Part shown: positions 34,572-45,683 of the stretch, piece after piece
Layout: each line of letters opens with the position of its first letter
Position numbering within the stretch: position 1 is the first letter of the stretch
Source: Basidiobolus meristosporus CBS 931.73
Lineage: Eukaryota; Basidiobolomycota; Basidiobolomycetes; Basidiobolales; Basidiobolaceae
Assembly: GCA_002104905.1 (NCBI GenBank)
Contig: MCFE01000037.1
Span: forward strand, 124,001 to 188,000
Reading direction: 5' to 3'
Length of the DNA stretch: 64,000 nucleotides
Translations under genes and position numbers: made by a program
Notes under the pieces: generated by a model
Told to the model about the DNA's origin: nothing
Databases searched by the model: none
What the model saw: only the letters and a program-made list of their open reading frames with translations

Positions 34572-37500
34572 TTAAATTTCCTCGTCCATGGCTGGAAGGT
34601 CCGATGGCTTCACCATACCAGGAATTCTCATGGCTGCCTCCATATCAGCCTTCTTCTTGGCCTCGGCCTCAGCCTCACGCTCGTCGAGGAAAAGATCGGC
34701 GTTGTCCCCAGCGAATTCCTGGTGGAGACGAATGAGTACGCGATGGGGATAATTAGTGGGCACATGTACTTACCTTGAGCTGGATCAGGAAATCTCTGAC
34801 GTGGAGCTTGAACTTGTGAAGGTCTTGGTCATAATCGAACATGCCCTTCACGAATCCTTGGATTTGAGCACTACATGGAGGAGGTGTTAGAGGAATGTGG
34901 TGCACAGGTGCGTGGCCTAAATGCTTACGTAGTTAGATGTGGGAAGGCGGTTTGGAGGAGATTACACACGTATTCCATGAGGAACATGGAGTTTGTCATG
35001 CTGGGGTTGCTCACTTGGGCTGGGTTGAAGAGGGGAGCACTGACGGAGCCGTTCTCAACCAACAAGAACATGCGGCTCAAGACCAGACACTGGAGCTTGA
35101 AACCACTCTTGTGGTCGGTGTCCGTCAAGACGTAGAAGATGTCCTGAAGGAGACTAAGGAAGTAGCCTTGGTAGAAGCCGTTGGCAATGCTGGGGTCGGA
35201 TGAGGCAACATTGTTGAGCAACTCTAGACAAATGCTCAAACCAATGTCGGCAATGTCACGCATGGTGTGCTTGAAAGCCCACACAACGCTGTCCATGATG
35301 AGCTTGAACTGAGGGGCGGGTAAGCCGAGAAGTGCGGGGAAGCAATGAATATCAATGGCGCGCAACAGCTTGAAAAAGCCGGAGCGATGCTCGGGGTACT
35401 CAGAGAAGTCCTTGTTGATCATGTTGAGGGTGCATTCGAACACCGCATCCAAGACTGCGGGGATCTTGTCGGTCAGTAGCGATCCCAATTTGCTAACAAT
35501 GGAGGAGATGACGCTCAGGACCTCGGGCTCCTTGGCCTTGTCAATGTTTCTGCCGTAGTCACCAAGGACAGCCTCGAAGAATGGTGGAACAATGTTTTGT
35601 GCCACAGCATTCAAGTCCTCAGCCTTGTTAATGTATGTCTCCACCAGTTTGAGGATTTCCTTCTTGATGGTACGCATGCCTCGGATCTTGGGAGTGCTAG
35701 CAGCGATGTTGCCCTCCATCTTCAATGACTCGGAAATAATCTCGCTGACGGCCCTGTAGAGGCTGAGGACATCCATGTAGATACGTCCGAGCTGACTGTA
35801 GTATCCGGAGCCAACGGAGACACAGGCAGCTACATTGGTTTTGAGAATGTTGACCAGGAGTTTGATGGTCTCAGGGTTGCTCAAGATCTCAGCATTGCTG
35901 TGGGCTTGGGCCATGGTGTTGTCCCAGGCGTTGTTGGGTAACTCCATGTACTTGGCGATCAGGCGCTCCTGGAGATTTCTCTGTGCCTGGGCCTGAATCA
36001 TGTACCCAACCGCTTCGTAGAAAGTTTGCACTTGCAGAGGGGTCAGATCAGAGGTGATCTGATCAATGGTGTTCAAGATTTCCTCGATGAACGGAACCAC
36101 TTCCCCGGATTGCTGTGTAACGAAATGGCGGCGGCACTTCTGTGAAATCTTGATGAAGGTGTCGCAGGCCATGTCTTGGACACCCTCATGGGTCTCATGC
36201 ATGAACTCGAACAGCTTGTTGACCACAGTCTTGAGGAACTTCCAGTGGGCCTTCAAGAATCGGGGGTATTGTCCAACAATGTACATGATGTTGGAGGCCA
36301 CCACCGCCTTGTTATCTTTGCCTCTCTTCATCTCACACAAACTAAGAAGATCTTTGATGACAATGACCAAGAACTTCTTCTCGGTTTCCTCGTTCATGGC
36401 TCCACTGATCGATCCCACCGCCCAGCAAAGTTTGTTCAGGTTGTTCCACGACCACTCTGAACCATCCATTTGCTTAGCAAGCTTGGTGGTCATGATAGAC
36501 TCAGTATCGTTCACATCCAAATGCGTGAGGTAAACCAAGCATTCACGCATGCTCTTGTAGAGAGTGATGGTATCAGTTTCCTTAATGTATTCTCTAACGA
36601 TCTCTCCTTCATCGTTCTCTACGATGAGGACTTCCTCGGGTCTAACCATTCTTTCGATCATCACCACTCGCAGCTGCGATAGGACCTCTGCGTAGGTGTC
36701 CTTTCTTTGTGTCCCGTTGGAGGCACCACCGAGGTTGAGAAGAGGAGCGCCCATGTTGGAGAGGTGCTGGCTTTCCTCGTACAACTCTGCAACTAGTTTG
36801 TTCCAATACTCCAGGCAGATCTTGAAGATCTCCCTGTCATCTACTCGGGAGATATTGACTAGGTACTTGTGGGCCGTCAACAAGATATCGGTTCTAGTGC
36901 GTGACTCGACGATCTTCAAGTGGGTGGAGAAGAAGCTGGTCAAGAATATGGCAAGGTTCTGGATCAGCTCTTGTTCTTCGTCAGATGCCTCTTCGAAGAC
37001 GGTCGCGATATCGGTGTTTGGAGGGATCATATTGACAACGGAAGACATGACCATTTCAAAGAGAAGTGGGAACTTCGCCTCGTACTTATCAACCACCACC
37101 AAGCCGCCAATCTCGGTAAGGCACTTCAGCGTGATGTTACGGAAAGCGGGAACCTCAAGAAAACGGCCACGAAGGTTGTCTATGATGTTGGTTTCGAAAA
37201 TGTACCCAAGTGGGATCCAGTTGAGGAATCTCAACAGTGTCTCCAGAGTAGCTTTGATAAGGCTGGGCTTCTGAGCCTTTTCCAGTACCTCGCTACATAG
37301 CTGGAAGATTTCGGAGAACTCTCCACACATTTGTTGCTTGAGGTTACGTGTTTTCACCTGGGTCATCTGTTCAGCAGAATAATCAAAGATCTCCTCACTA
37401 TACGCAAATCGGTCATTATTCAATCCGTAAGAATCCGGGATGGTGGTCTTTCGTTACCTTAGCAACTTCAAAATAGCCATGTTGTTTTCGCAAAGAGCGA

Positions 37501-38263
37501 GGTTAGTTTTACTGGACGCAACAATATCTGGAATGAACGTAGGCCAGTTTTTGGGCCATTCTTGCTTGAGGATCTACGGAGATATGTTATGTGAATGGTC
37601 ATTTGGAGTTAAGGGATGGGAAGCTTCAGCATACCTGAACCAAACTCAAGTTCAACTTGTTCAGTAATGTTCTTTCGCGATGCAGGGTGGTTTCATCAGA
37701 AGATAGTTTGATGGTGATTGCGACAATAAAGTTCTTGATTCCTGGGCAAATATTTCATTAATACAAGGCTCGAGCTATGTCCAAAAAAGTAGACCTTACC
37801 ATCACACTGCTCTCTGGGGAGAACTTTCCAACGAGTTTGAACAAGCTTGTCGAGGATTTGAAGTGCGATGAACTATATACAAATGTAAGTAAGTGAAGAT
37901 GGGCCCGGCACTGGTTACGTCGACTAACCTTTGTGTGGGCAGCTTTAGAGTTTTCTAGAATGCCGTCGACTCTTGTCCAAGCGTCAGGATGCTCTTGGAA
38001 TTGCGTTAGCACTTGTTGGGCCATGCGTTGCTAAGTAGTTTCAAAACATGAATTTCCACCCTAAAATCACTGCAAACCGCAGAATAAGCAAACCAACCTC
38101 TTCGCCCTTTCCAAGGAAAAACGTCTCGACAACTTGATCTAAGAGCTGTATATTAAGCTCACGGGAGAAATCCAAAATACCCTAGATCGATCGGAGCAGG
38201 AATCGCCCAGTTAGTCAGAAGTAATCCAATCCTCGTACCGTTGAATCTGAAACTTACGTCCAT
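34572..38263 (-). CDS. CRM1: Exportin-1 (CRM1/XPO1), nuclear export receptor
   Basis: Nine coding exons read in frame: 38,263-38,258, 38,181-38,098, 38,030-37,929, 37,872-37,800, 37,741-37,635, 37,573-37,458, 37,397-34,929, 34,870-34,774 and 34,718-34,572. Together they give 1,066 aa, the usual length (1,071-1,085). The first exon codes only Met-Asp, followed by [20 protein letters not shown]. The importin-beta N-terminal region reads [18 protein letters not shown], and the conserved central block reads [20 protein letters not shown]. Crm1 carries proteins with leucine-rich export signals out of the nucleus with RanGTP. The Cys equivalent to human Cys528 is present at about residue 517 ([13 protein letters not shown], codon 36,335-36,337), so leptomycin sensitivity is predicted. 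The open frame extending to 37,423 is intron read-through; the true exon begins at 37,397 so that [11 protein letters not shown] is continuous. Confidence 0.96.
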
Positions 38264-39321
38264 ATTGATTTATCTTTTTACAACCTAGCAAGTAAAAAAA
38301 GGGGGTTAACCGCTGGAGAGAGAGGCTGGGTGGGGTGTGAAGTACAAAAACTATCGCCAATCCGCAGCGACAAGCCGGGGAAATATTAAGAAAAGCCAGA
38401 TCCTTCACATAGATGCTAGAAACGGGCTCGGTAAAGAGATAGCAGTGAATACCCACCTGATAAGTTTAATAGATAAAAGAGAAGTCAACGTTCGATAATA
38501 AAGAGACAAAAATGGAGTTGTTTGGATAAAGGCAAAGTATATCGAAAAAAAACAATGCTTAACACACGAATCCATCAAGTAAATCTTGATACGGTTTTTT
38601 TATTACTACGATTTTTTGATTGTTCCTTCCCCTCCCCCCTATGTCAACTGTAAATGCGCCAGAAAAAAAACCCTGATTTCACGATTGCGTCTGCGTTTCG
38701 GATGGTTATATTTCTATCGATGAATACTCTCCTTCATTTCAATAACTTTGATAAACATTGTAGCAGCCAATTATCAGCCAGCAGTGTCAACTATCTTTTT
38801 GTTTATTTGACCCATAGCAGTACTGCTTACCAACCGTCCGCACGTGACCGATTGGGGTTATAGCTACGGCACCTGGATTCCTTGGGGAATCATTCGTGCG
38901 CTTGGGCGGAGTTGATTTCCGGAATTCCGGCTGTGGCCCGGACCCTCTGGCTGTGCTTGCTACAGATGGGTGGAGTAGGCATGTTTGCCGCACCTGCAAG
39001 AAATCGGGGAATTAGTACGTGAATTCAACTGGCCAATCACCTTTGCCCACACAACCACTACCCGGTTCTTGCATGCAGAATACCAGCAATTTCTACGGCT
39101 AACCGCTTGGCTATTCAGGTCAATCCAGTGGTGGAAAATACCCATAGTTGGGTATATTGGACCCGTCAGCCAATATTACCGAATCTGCTGAGCATACTCA
39201 CTCGTAATTCAAAATTTCATCACCGATTGCCTAATCACCTAGACCACTATTTCTGCTTGTTCTTCTGTTTGTTGATTACCTATCCTTTTCCTTCCTCCAA
39301 CTCCAACTTCTTCCGTAAAAG
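38264..39321. other. Divergent promoter region of CRM1 and YPT1
   Basis: 1,058 bp separate the two start codons. There is no recognisable gene. A pyrimidine-rich stretch precedes the YPT1 start (about 39,250-39,320), common in fungal leaders. Confidence 0.45.
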
Positions 39322-40268
39322 ATGAACCCTGAATAGTAAGTATACTTTTCCTTCTTTGGGCGCTTGTTGCGTATTTATTCCCTACGGCTCGTTATAAATA
39401 GATACATACCTGGCTATGTAATCCCTCTCTTTCTACCACATCTTGTTTCCCCAACTTGGGAATTATCACCTCATCTGAACAATCTAAAGTGCTAGTTGAC
39501 TGACCGTTTTTATTCCTCACTGTTGTTACTTCCAATAGCGACTATCTTTTCAAGCTCTTGCTGATCGGCGATTCTGGCGTTGGAAAATCTTGCTTGTTGC
39601 TTCGTTTTGCTGATGACACCTACACAGAAAGTTACATCAGTACTATCGGTGTTGATTTCGTAAATACCCTCACTTTCACTTCCCTTTGTCGACAGTCGTT
39701 TTAATAATGTTGTTTCTCGTAGAAAATTAGAACCATCGAGCTAGAAGGAAAGACCATCAAGCTCCAAATTTGGGATACCGCAGGCCAAGAGCGTTTCCGT
39801 ACCATTACCTCTTCCTACTATCGTGGCGCCCATGGTATCATCGTCGTTTATGATGTGACCGACCAAGACACTTTCTCGAATGTCAAACAATGGTTGCAAG
39901 AAATCGATCGTTATGCCTCTGAGGGTGTAAACAAGCTTTTGGTTGGTAACAAGAGTGATTTAACTTCAAAGAAAGTTGTGGAGTATGACAGCGCCAAGGT
40001 ATGCCTACTGATGCACACTATAACCTGCTCTATTCGTAAAAGACAATTGCTAAACCCATTTCAATAGGAATTTTCTGACCAATTAAGCATCCCATTCTTG
40101 GAGACTTCCGCCAAGGACTCCACTAATGTAGAGCAAGCTTTCCTTACCATGGCCAAACAAATCAAGGATCGTATGGGTACCAACACTGTTGCTCCCTCCA
40201 CTAAGCAAAACATCAAGATCAGCCAAGGCAGTTCTGTTCCTGCTCAGTCTAGCAGTGGTTGTTGCTAA
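39322..40268 (+). CDS. YPT1: Rab GTPase Ypt1/Rab1
   Basis: Four exons (39,322-39,335, 39,539-39,659, 39,723-39,998, 40,068-40,268), all with GT-AG borders, give 203 aa. It opens [20 protein letters not shown] with the P-loop GDSGVGKS, then switch I with STIGVDF, the switch [15 protein letters not shown] and ETSAK nucleotide-binding motifs, and a C-terminal Cys-Cys for geranylgeranylation. The sequence is very close to fission yeast Ypt1 as I know it. Ypt1 controls ER-to-Golgi and Golgi traffic and autophagy. It is divergent from CRM1 and lies next to the second half of the uricase array. Confidence 0.97.
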
Positions 40269-40627
40269 TTTTACACTTCCCCTATTCATGTCGTTTATAA
40301 AGGCCAATTTTAACCCTATTTACTGTAAATCCACAATCAAGCTTTTTTGTTTGAATTGTTCTCCTTTTACATGTTGACCTAGTCGCAATCATTCTGAACT
40401 AGTTATCGATTCTTCGTTTCACAATTTTATTCTCACTTCGAAGCTACGTTTTAACTTTTTACGATTAACATGTGACTTCACCTTTATCCATTCATCAAAG
40501 TCTTACTGAGCAAAAGGGAATGTATCTCATCCACAGTCAAGGTTATAGCACAATTCCTTTAATGTTTAACAATGTGCTTTTATTATTGGGAGTGCTTATG
40601 AGGAATGGGAGCGGTTAAAAGCCGTAA
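40269..40627. other. Convergent 3' flanks of YPT1 and uricase A4
   Basis: AT-rich untranslated sequence between two converging genes; nothing else recognised. Confidence 0.45.
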
Positions 40628-41519
40628 TCAACGACGGGCAATGGTGGCAGTGATATAGCCAGATGGATCACTGATGGGTTGGAAGATGTTCATGTCCTTG
40701 CCTTCGTTGGGGAGGTTGAAGGGCTTCAAGTTGACGCTGAGGTAGTGCTTGTTGGGAAGAGCATAGCTGATCTCGCTGACATCCACGTTCTGTCCCAACA
40801 CCTTCTCACCCATTTGGTACATGGTGGCTTGCACCGAGGCTGAGTCATCGGTGGCGAAGGTGCTGAGGGTGATCTCACGAACGCTGCTGGCGATCTCGTC
40901 GAATGGAATCTCCTCGATCTTGGACTTCTCAAGGTTGTAGGTCCACTTGGCATCCACACTGGTGGAGAAGATGCGGTCGGTGGCATCCTGGAGAGTGGTG
41001 TTCTCACAACGGTGGAAGTTGGTGAATGAGGAGCCGGTGGACTTCAACACAAGGAGGTCCTTGAGGCGGGACTCGATGGACACCTTTCCATCACGAGAGA
41101 CAACCAGCTCAACACGTCTGGTCTCATCACCGTCACGGAGGAAGGAGTGCGGGTGGAGCTGGCCATCGATCTCAACGCGGGTCCAGCGGTGCTGGATGAG
41201 CTTGATGTAGACGTCATCGACATGAGAGTATCTGTTGATGAAGTGTTGACCAATCTCGTAGCCGAAACGCTCGATGGTCTGGACATTCTCGGACTTCTTG
41301 GCGAGGACATAGAGGGTGTTCTTGACAGTAGTCAGTGGGGACAACGACAGAGTTGTCAGCCTCGGTGTAGGAGGTCTCGAACTTGCCATCGAGGAGAACT
41401 TGAGCGGTGAGCTCGACAACATCATGCCAGTTCTTGGTGTGGCGGATGACCTTGGTGATGCGAACCTTGGTCTTGCCATAGGCTTGCTTCTTCAAGTAGG
41501 CACCGGAGTTACTAGACAT
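40628..41519 (-). pseudogene. UOX: Urate oxidase, type A, copy A4, with one +1 frameshift
   Basis: The gene is full length (892 bp against 891 in intact copies) with the type A start MSSNSGAYLKKQ and a normal ATIARR end. A single extra base at about 41,329-41,331 (gacagtagtcag where sisters have gacagtgtcag) breaks the frame just after the catalytic VPTD motif. Everything else is uniformly like A5, A7 and A8. With only one lesion it is either a very young pseudogene or an assembly indel. It opens the distal half of the array, in which A and B genes are divergent. Confidence 0.85.
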
Positions 41520-42030
41520 GTTTTTGAGTTGGTCGATAAATTATTACACTATTTCAAATAGAAATACGAAGGTTTATATATACAGTATTAAATAACTTCA
41601 TGGTGATACTAGATTTTATGTAGAGATCAGATCTCAACATCGAAGTTCGTAGAAAGCCTCGACTCTCATGCGTGACAACGTAGCTGGTTTTAAATTTCCC
41701 AAACACCGCACGGAATATTGATTAGATTGAGATATTGATGCTAGCGATCCGGCCAGCTTTCCCCTACATTTACACATTAGAATCATAAGTAGTATTTCGC
41801 AATCAGACATCCAGGAATTCCAAATGCCCATTCAAATGTGGAAACATGGATAGAGATAAATTATTATGTATATTTCAAATGAGTATTCCCATGCTAGCCA
41901 CATACGAGTATTTTCACATATCACAAAGAGTACTGATACTCTAACGCTATGTGACATTCATAAAAAAACATATATAATTCAGGTGTTTTTGGCAATAGTT
42001 CTCCAGTCTTCAAAGCAATTTCTCGTTATC
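41520..42030. promoter_or_regulatory. Divergent promoter region of A4 and B4
   Basis: On the minus strand a TATATATAAA (41,582-41,573) serves A4. On the plus strand a TATATAA at 41,971 lies about 55 bp before the B4 ATG. It lacks the TCGGCC half-site present in the A5-A8 promoters and looks less conserved, matching the damaged state of both genes. Confidence 0.5.
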
Positions 42031-42922
42031 ATGTCATCCTTCGTTGAACTAAAACGTCAAGCTTACGGTAAAGCCAAGGTCAGAGTGCACCAAGGCCATC
42101 CGCCACACCGCCTAGTACAACGACATTCGTTGAGCTCACTTGCCAAGTCCTTCTCGAGGGTGACTTCGAAGAGGCTTACACCAAGGCTGACAACAGCATG
42201 GTTGTCCCCACTGACACTGTCAAGAACACCTGCTACGTCATTGCCAAGAAGTCCGACCATGTTCAGACCATCGAACGTTATGCTACGAGCTTGGCAAGCA
42301 CTTCGTTGACAAGTACTCCCATGTCACCCATGCTCATGTGCACATTGTCAAGTACCGCTGGGCCAGAATCAATGTCAACGGCGAGCCCCACCCTCACTCC
42401 TTCTACCGTGACGGCAGCGAGACCAGAGAGACCTGGGTCACAGTCAGTGCGAACGATGTCAGCATCAAGTCTGGCTTGGAAGGCCTCCTTGTGTTGAAGA
42501 CCACCGGCTCGTCCTTCACCAACTTCCATCACTGCGAGAACACCACTCTCCAAGATGCTGATGACCGTATCTTCTCCACCACTGTCAAGGCCCACTACAA
42601 CATCGACACCTCGATTGGAGTCGAGAACATTCCATTCGACCGCATCTTTGAAGGAGTCCGCAAGACCACCCTGGATGTGTTCGCTCACGATGACTCTGCC
42701 TCAGTCCAGGCCACCATGTACCTCATGGGTGATGTGATCTTGAAACGCTATCCCGAAGTTCAGGATGTGTACTACGCCCTCCCCAACAGCCATCATTTCA
42801 CCACTAACCTCGAGCCATTCAACCTTCCTAACTCCGGCCGAGAGATGACTATTTTCTCACCCATTACCGACTTCTCGGGGTACATTACTGCTACGATTGG
42901 TCGGCGTGGTAACAAGTTCTAA
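42031..42922 (+). pseudogene. Urate oxidase, type B, copy B4, multiply disrupted
   Basis: It starts MSSFVELKRQAYGK. Lesions against intact B copies are: an extra base at about 42,087 (gagtgcacc for gagtcacc); CAG to TAG within CGCCTAGTAC near 42,114; an extra base near 42,126 (gacattcg for gacatcg); and a missing base near 42,285 (atgctacg for atgcctacg). From about 42,338 to the stop at 42,922 the frame is open and ends RRGNKF. Residues LMGDVILKRYPEVQ and NLEPFNLPNSGRE differ from all other B copies, so this copy has also diverged by substitution. It is a genuine pseudogene. Confidence 0.9.
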
Positions 42923-43384
42923 TGTATCACAAAAGTTCCTTGTGTAAAATTCGGCAGTAAATATAGCATTCGTTCTAAACCATTATCCTGAGCCTGCTGC
43001 TTCATCGATCCGAAAATAGTAAGGTTAATCTGAATAGTTCGGCTCGTCAAATACATTGAAAGGCAGCCAACAAGATTGCCATATCAGCCGCTATAAAACG
43101 TGTAATCTTATTTGCACCAACATCTCAAACTTTAGCATGACAAAAAGTGAGCCTTCACGAACTCATTTAACTGGACCAATAATGCTCCGCTGAAACGAAT
43201 AGTCAGTAGTGTAGTCTACCACAAACATCCAATTAAGTATCAGCTACACACTGTTCAGTTTTCAATGTTCATTTCAACCCATTATCAATCTCACTAATAG
43301 AATTGACAGGACTTCATTAGAGATTGGTCATAGATTTAATGGTAGAGTTTATTGAATTACTAATTGCTAAAATTTACAAAGGGC
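42923..43384. other. Intergenic between B4 and A5, nothing recognised
   Basis: Convergent 3' flanks. The last ~25 bp (gctaaaatttacaaagggc) are shared with the 3' flank of A6. Confidence 0.4.
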
Positions 43385-44275
43385 TTAACGACGAGCAATG
43401 GTAGCAGTGATATAGCCAGATGGATCACTGATGGGTTGGAAGATGTTCATGTCCTTGCCTTCGTTGGGAAGGTTGAAGGGCTTCAAGTTGACGCTGAGGT
43501 AGTGCTTGTTGGGAAGAGCATAGCTGATCTCGCTGACATCCACGTTCTGTCCCAACACCTTCTCACCCATTTGGTACATGGTGGCTTGCACCGAGGCTGA
43601 GTCATCGGTGGCGAAGGTGCTGAGGGTGATCTCACGAACGCTGTTGGCGATCTCGTCGAATGGAATCTCCTCGATCTTGGACTTCTCAAGGTTGTAGGTC
43701 CACTTGGCATCCACGCTGGTGGAGAAGATGCGGTCGGTGGCATCCTGGAGAGTGGTGTTCTCACAACGGTGGAAGTTGGTGAATGAGGAGCCGGTGGACT
43801 TCAACACAAGGAGATCCTTGAGGCGGGACTCGATGGACACCTTTCCATCACGAGAGACAACCAGCTCAACACGTCTGGTCTCATCACCGTCACGGAGGAA
43901 GGAGTGCGGGTGGAGCTGGCCATCGATCTCAACGCGGGTCCAGCGGTGCTGGATGAGCTTGATGTAGACGTCATCGACATGAGAGTATCTGTTGATGAAG
44001 TGTTGACCAATCTCGTAGCCGAAACGCTCGATGGTCTGGACATTCTCGGACTTCTTGGCGAGGACATAGAGGGTGTTCTTGACAGTATCGGTGGGGACAA
44101 CGACAGAGTTGTCAGCCTCGGTGTAGGAGGTCTCGAACTTGCCATCGAGGAGAACTTGAGCGGTGAGCTCGACAACATCATGCCAGTTCTTGGTGTGGCG
44201 GATGACCTTGGTGATGCGAACCTTGGTCTTGCCATAGGCTTGCTTCTTCAAATAGGCACTGGAAGTGTTGGACAT
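43385..44275 (-). CDS. UOX: Urate oxidase, type A, copy A5
   Basis: Intact, intronless, 296 aa, starting MSNTSSAYLKKQ and ending ATIARR. All catalytic positions are present. It belongs to the distal A group, marked by RVELVVSRDGK, GQNVDVSEISYALPNKHYLS and KDMNIFQPISD. Its start region and 3' flank are closest to A6. It is divergent from B5. Confidence 0.96.
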   Translation of the reverse strand: MSNTSSAYLKKQAYGKTKVRITKVIRHTKNWHDVVELTAQVLLDGKFETSYTEADNSVVVPTDTVKNTLYVLAKKSENVQTIERFGYEIGQHFINRYSHVDDVYIKLIQHRWTRVEIDGQLHPHSFLRDGDETRRVELVVSRDGKVSIESRLKDLLVLKSTGSSFTNFHRCENTTLQDATDRIFSTSVDAKWTYNLEKSKIEEIPFDEIANSVREITLSTFATDDSASVQATMYQMGEKVLGQNVDVSEISYALPNKHYLSVNLKPFNLPNEGKDMNIFQPISDPSGYITATIARR

Positions 44276-44792
44276 TTCGTAGATAGATACTTTGTTAATA
44301 CAAGCTACTCCTGATGTGAGAGGTAGACGATGACTTCTCTTATATATATTGCATGTGGTGTCACTCGGAGTACCTTATATTAAAATAGAATCTAAATCAA
44401 ATCAAGTCTCGGCCATTCCTCACTTTAGTCCCACCAATATGGCGGAATGGTGTTTTCTACCCTCTATTGCAGATGTTCTCAGGGATTCAGATCAACTCCA
44501 CGTCCTTTAATTTGGCGACTATCGGAGATGGTATTTGTTATACGGACCATTGTGCTACTGGTATAAAAAGGCAAATCTAATCTTTGATGTTCTCTTGACA
44601 AATTGCTGTGTGCACGTACTAAGGTCTAGATCCAGGATTTGAATTTGATACCAGCACATGTGGTAAATGATTGCAATGCAAATTAGAATGTATATGCTAC
44701 AAAGGCGATGGAACTGCCCTCAAGGGTATTTAAATGCAGAGCTCGTTGTCGTTGAATAGTAATCAAGCACATCGTTCGGGAGTTATTTGAAA
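44276..44792. promoter_or_regulatory. Divergent promoter region of A5 and B5
   Basis: TATA runs lie at 44,341-44,349 (for A5) and 44,727-44,735 (TATTTAAAT, for B5). A TCGGCC half-site is at 44,409, 134 bp from the A5 ATG. A block around 44,473-44,500 (ctcagggattcagatcaact and acgtcctt) is conserved in the A6/B6 and A7/B7 promoters at the same relative place. Confidence 0.6.
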
Positions 44793-45683
44793 ATGTCTGC
44801 ATCTGTTGAGTTGAAGCGCCAAGCCTATGGTAAAGCCAAGGTCAGAGTCACCAAGGCCATTCGCCACACCGCCCAATACAACGACATCGTTGAGCTCACT
44901 TGCCAAGTCCTTCTCGAGGGTGACTTCGAAGAGGCTTACACCAAGGCTGACAACAGCATGGTTGTCCCCACTGACACTGTCAAGAACACCTGCTACGTCA
45001 TTGCCAAGAAGTCCGACCATGTTCAGACCATCGAGCGTTATGCCTACGAGCTCGGCAAGCACTTCGTTGACAAGTACACCCATGTCACCCATGCTCATGT
45101 GCACATTGTCAAGTACCGCTGGGCCAGAATCAATGTCAACGGCGAGCCCCACCCTCACTCCTTCTACCGCGATGGTAGTGAGACCAGAGAGACCTGGGTC
45201 ACAGTCAGTGCGAACGATGTCAGCATCAAGTCTGGCTTGGAAGGCCTCCTTGTGTTGAAGACCACCGGCTCGTCCTTCACCAACTTCCATCGCTGCGAGA
45301 ACACCACTCTCCAAGATGCTGATGACCGTATCTTCTCCACCACTGTCAAGGCCCACTACAACATCGACACCTCGGTTGGAGTCGAGAACATTCCATTCGA
45401 CCGCATCTTTGAAGGAGTCCGCAAGACCACCCTTGATGTGTTCGCCCACGATGACTCTGCCTCAGTCCAGGCCACCATGTACCGCATGGCTGAGTTGATC
45501 TTGAAGCGCTTCCCAGAAGTCCGTGATGTGTACTACGCCCTCCCCAACAGCCATCACTTCACCACCAACCTTGCCCCCTTCAACCTCCCGAATGCTGGCC
45601 AAGAGATGACCATTTTCTCCCCAGTCACCGACTTCTCTGGATACATTACTGCTACCATTGGTCGTCGTCGCAGCAACTTCTAA
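44793..45683 (+). CDS. UOX: Urate oxidase, type B, copy B5
   Basis: Intact, intronless, 296 aa from the ATG at 44,793 (MSASVELKRQAYGK). Catalytic residues are as in B1. Distal B-group markers are HTAQYNDIVELTCQ, TKADNSMVVPTD, KSDHVQTIERYAYELG and KYRWARINVNGEP. The C-terminus is RRRSNF instead of RRGNKF. An AATAAA at 45,715 fits a polyadenylation signal. Confidence 0.96.
   Translation: MSASVELKRQAYGKAKVRVTKAIRHTAQYNDIVELTCQVLLEGDFEEAYTKADNSMVVPTDTVKNTCYVIAKKSDHVQTIERYAYELGKHFVDKYTHVTHAHVHIVKYRWARINVNGEPHPHSFYRDGSETRETWVTVSANDVSIKSGLEGLLVLKTTGSSFTNFHRCENTTLQDADDRIFSTTVKAHYNIDTSVGVENIPFDRIFEGVRKTTLDVFAHDDSASVQATMYRMAELILKRFPEVRDVYYALPNSHHFTTNLAPFNLPNAGQEMTIFSPVTDFSGYITATIGRRRSNF

Noticed and set aside
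37398-37423. Upstream ATG extension of the large CRM1 open frame
   Set aside because: The nine codons before 37,397 do not fit the exportin sequence; removing them as intron restores the conserved [11 protein letters not shown] junction.
44763-45449. Long antisense ORFs (up to about 240 codons) opposite uricase genes, also at 29,813-30,451, 51,522-52,241 and 54,493-55,140
   Set aside because: They recur opposite each B-type copy, in the frame where strong third-position C bias removes antisense stops, and they have no recognisable domain. They are by-products of uricase codon usage.
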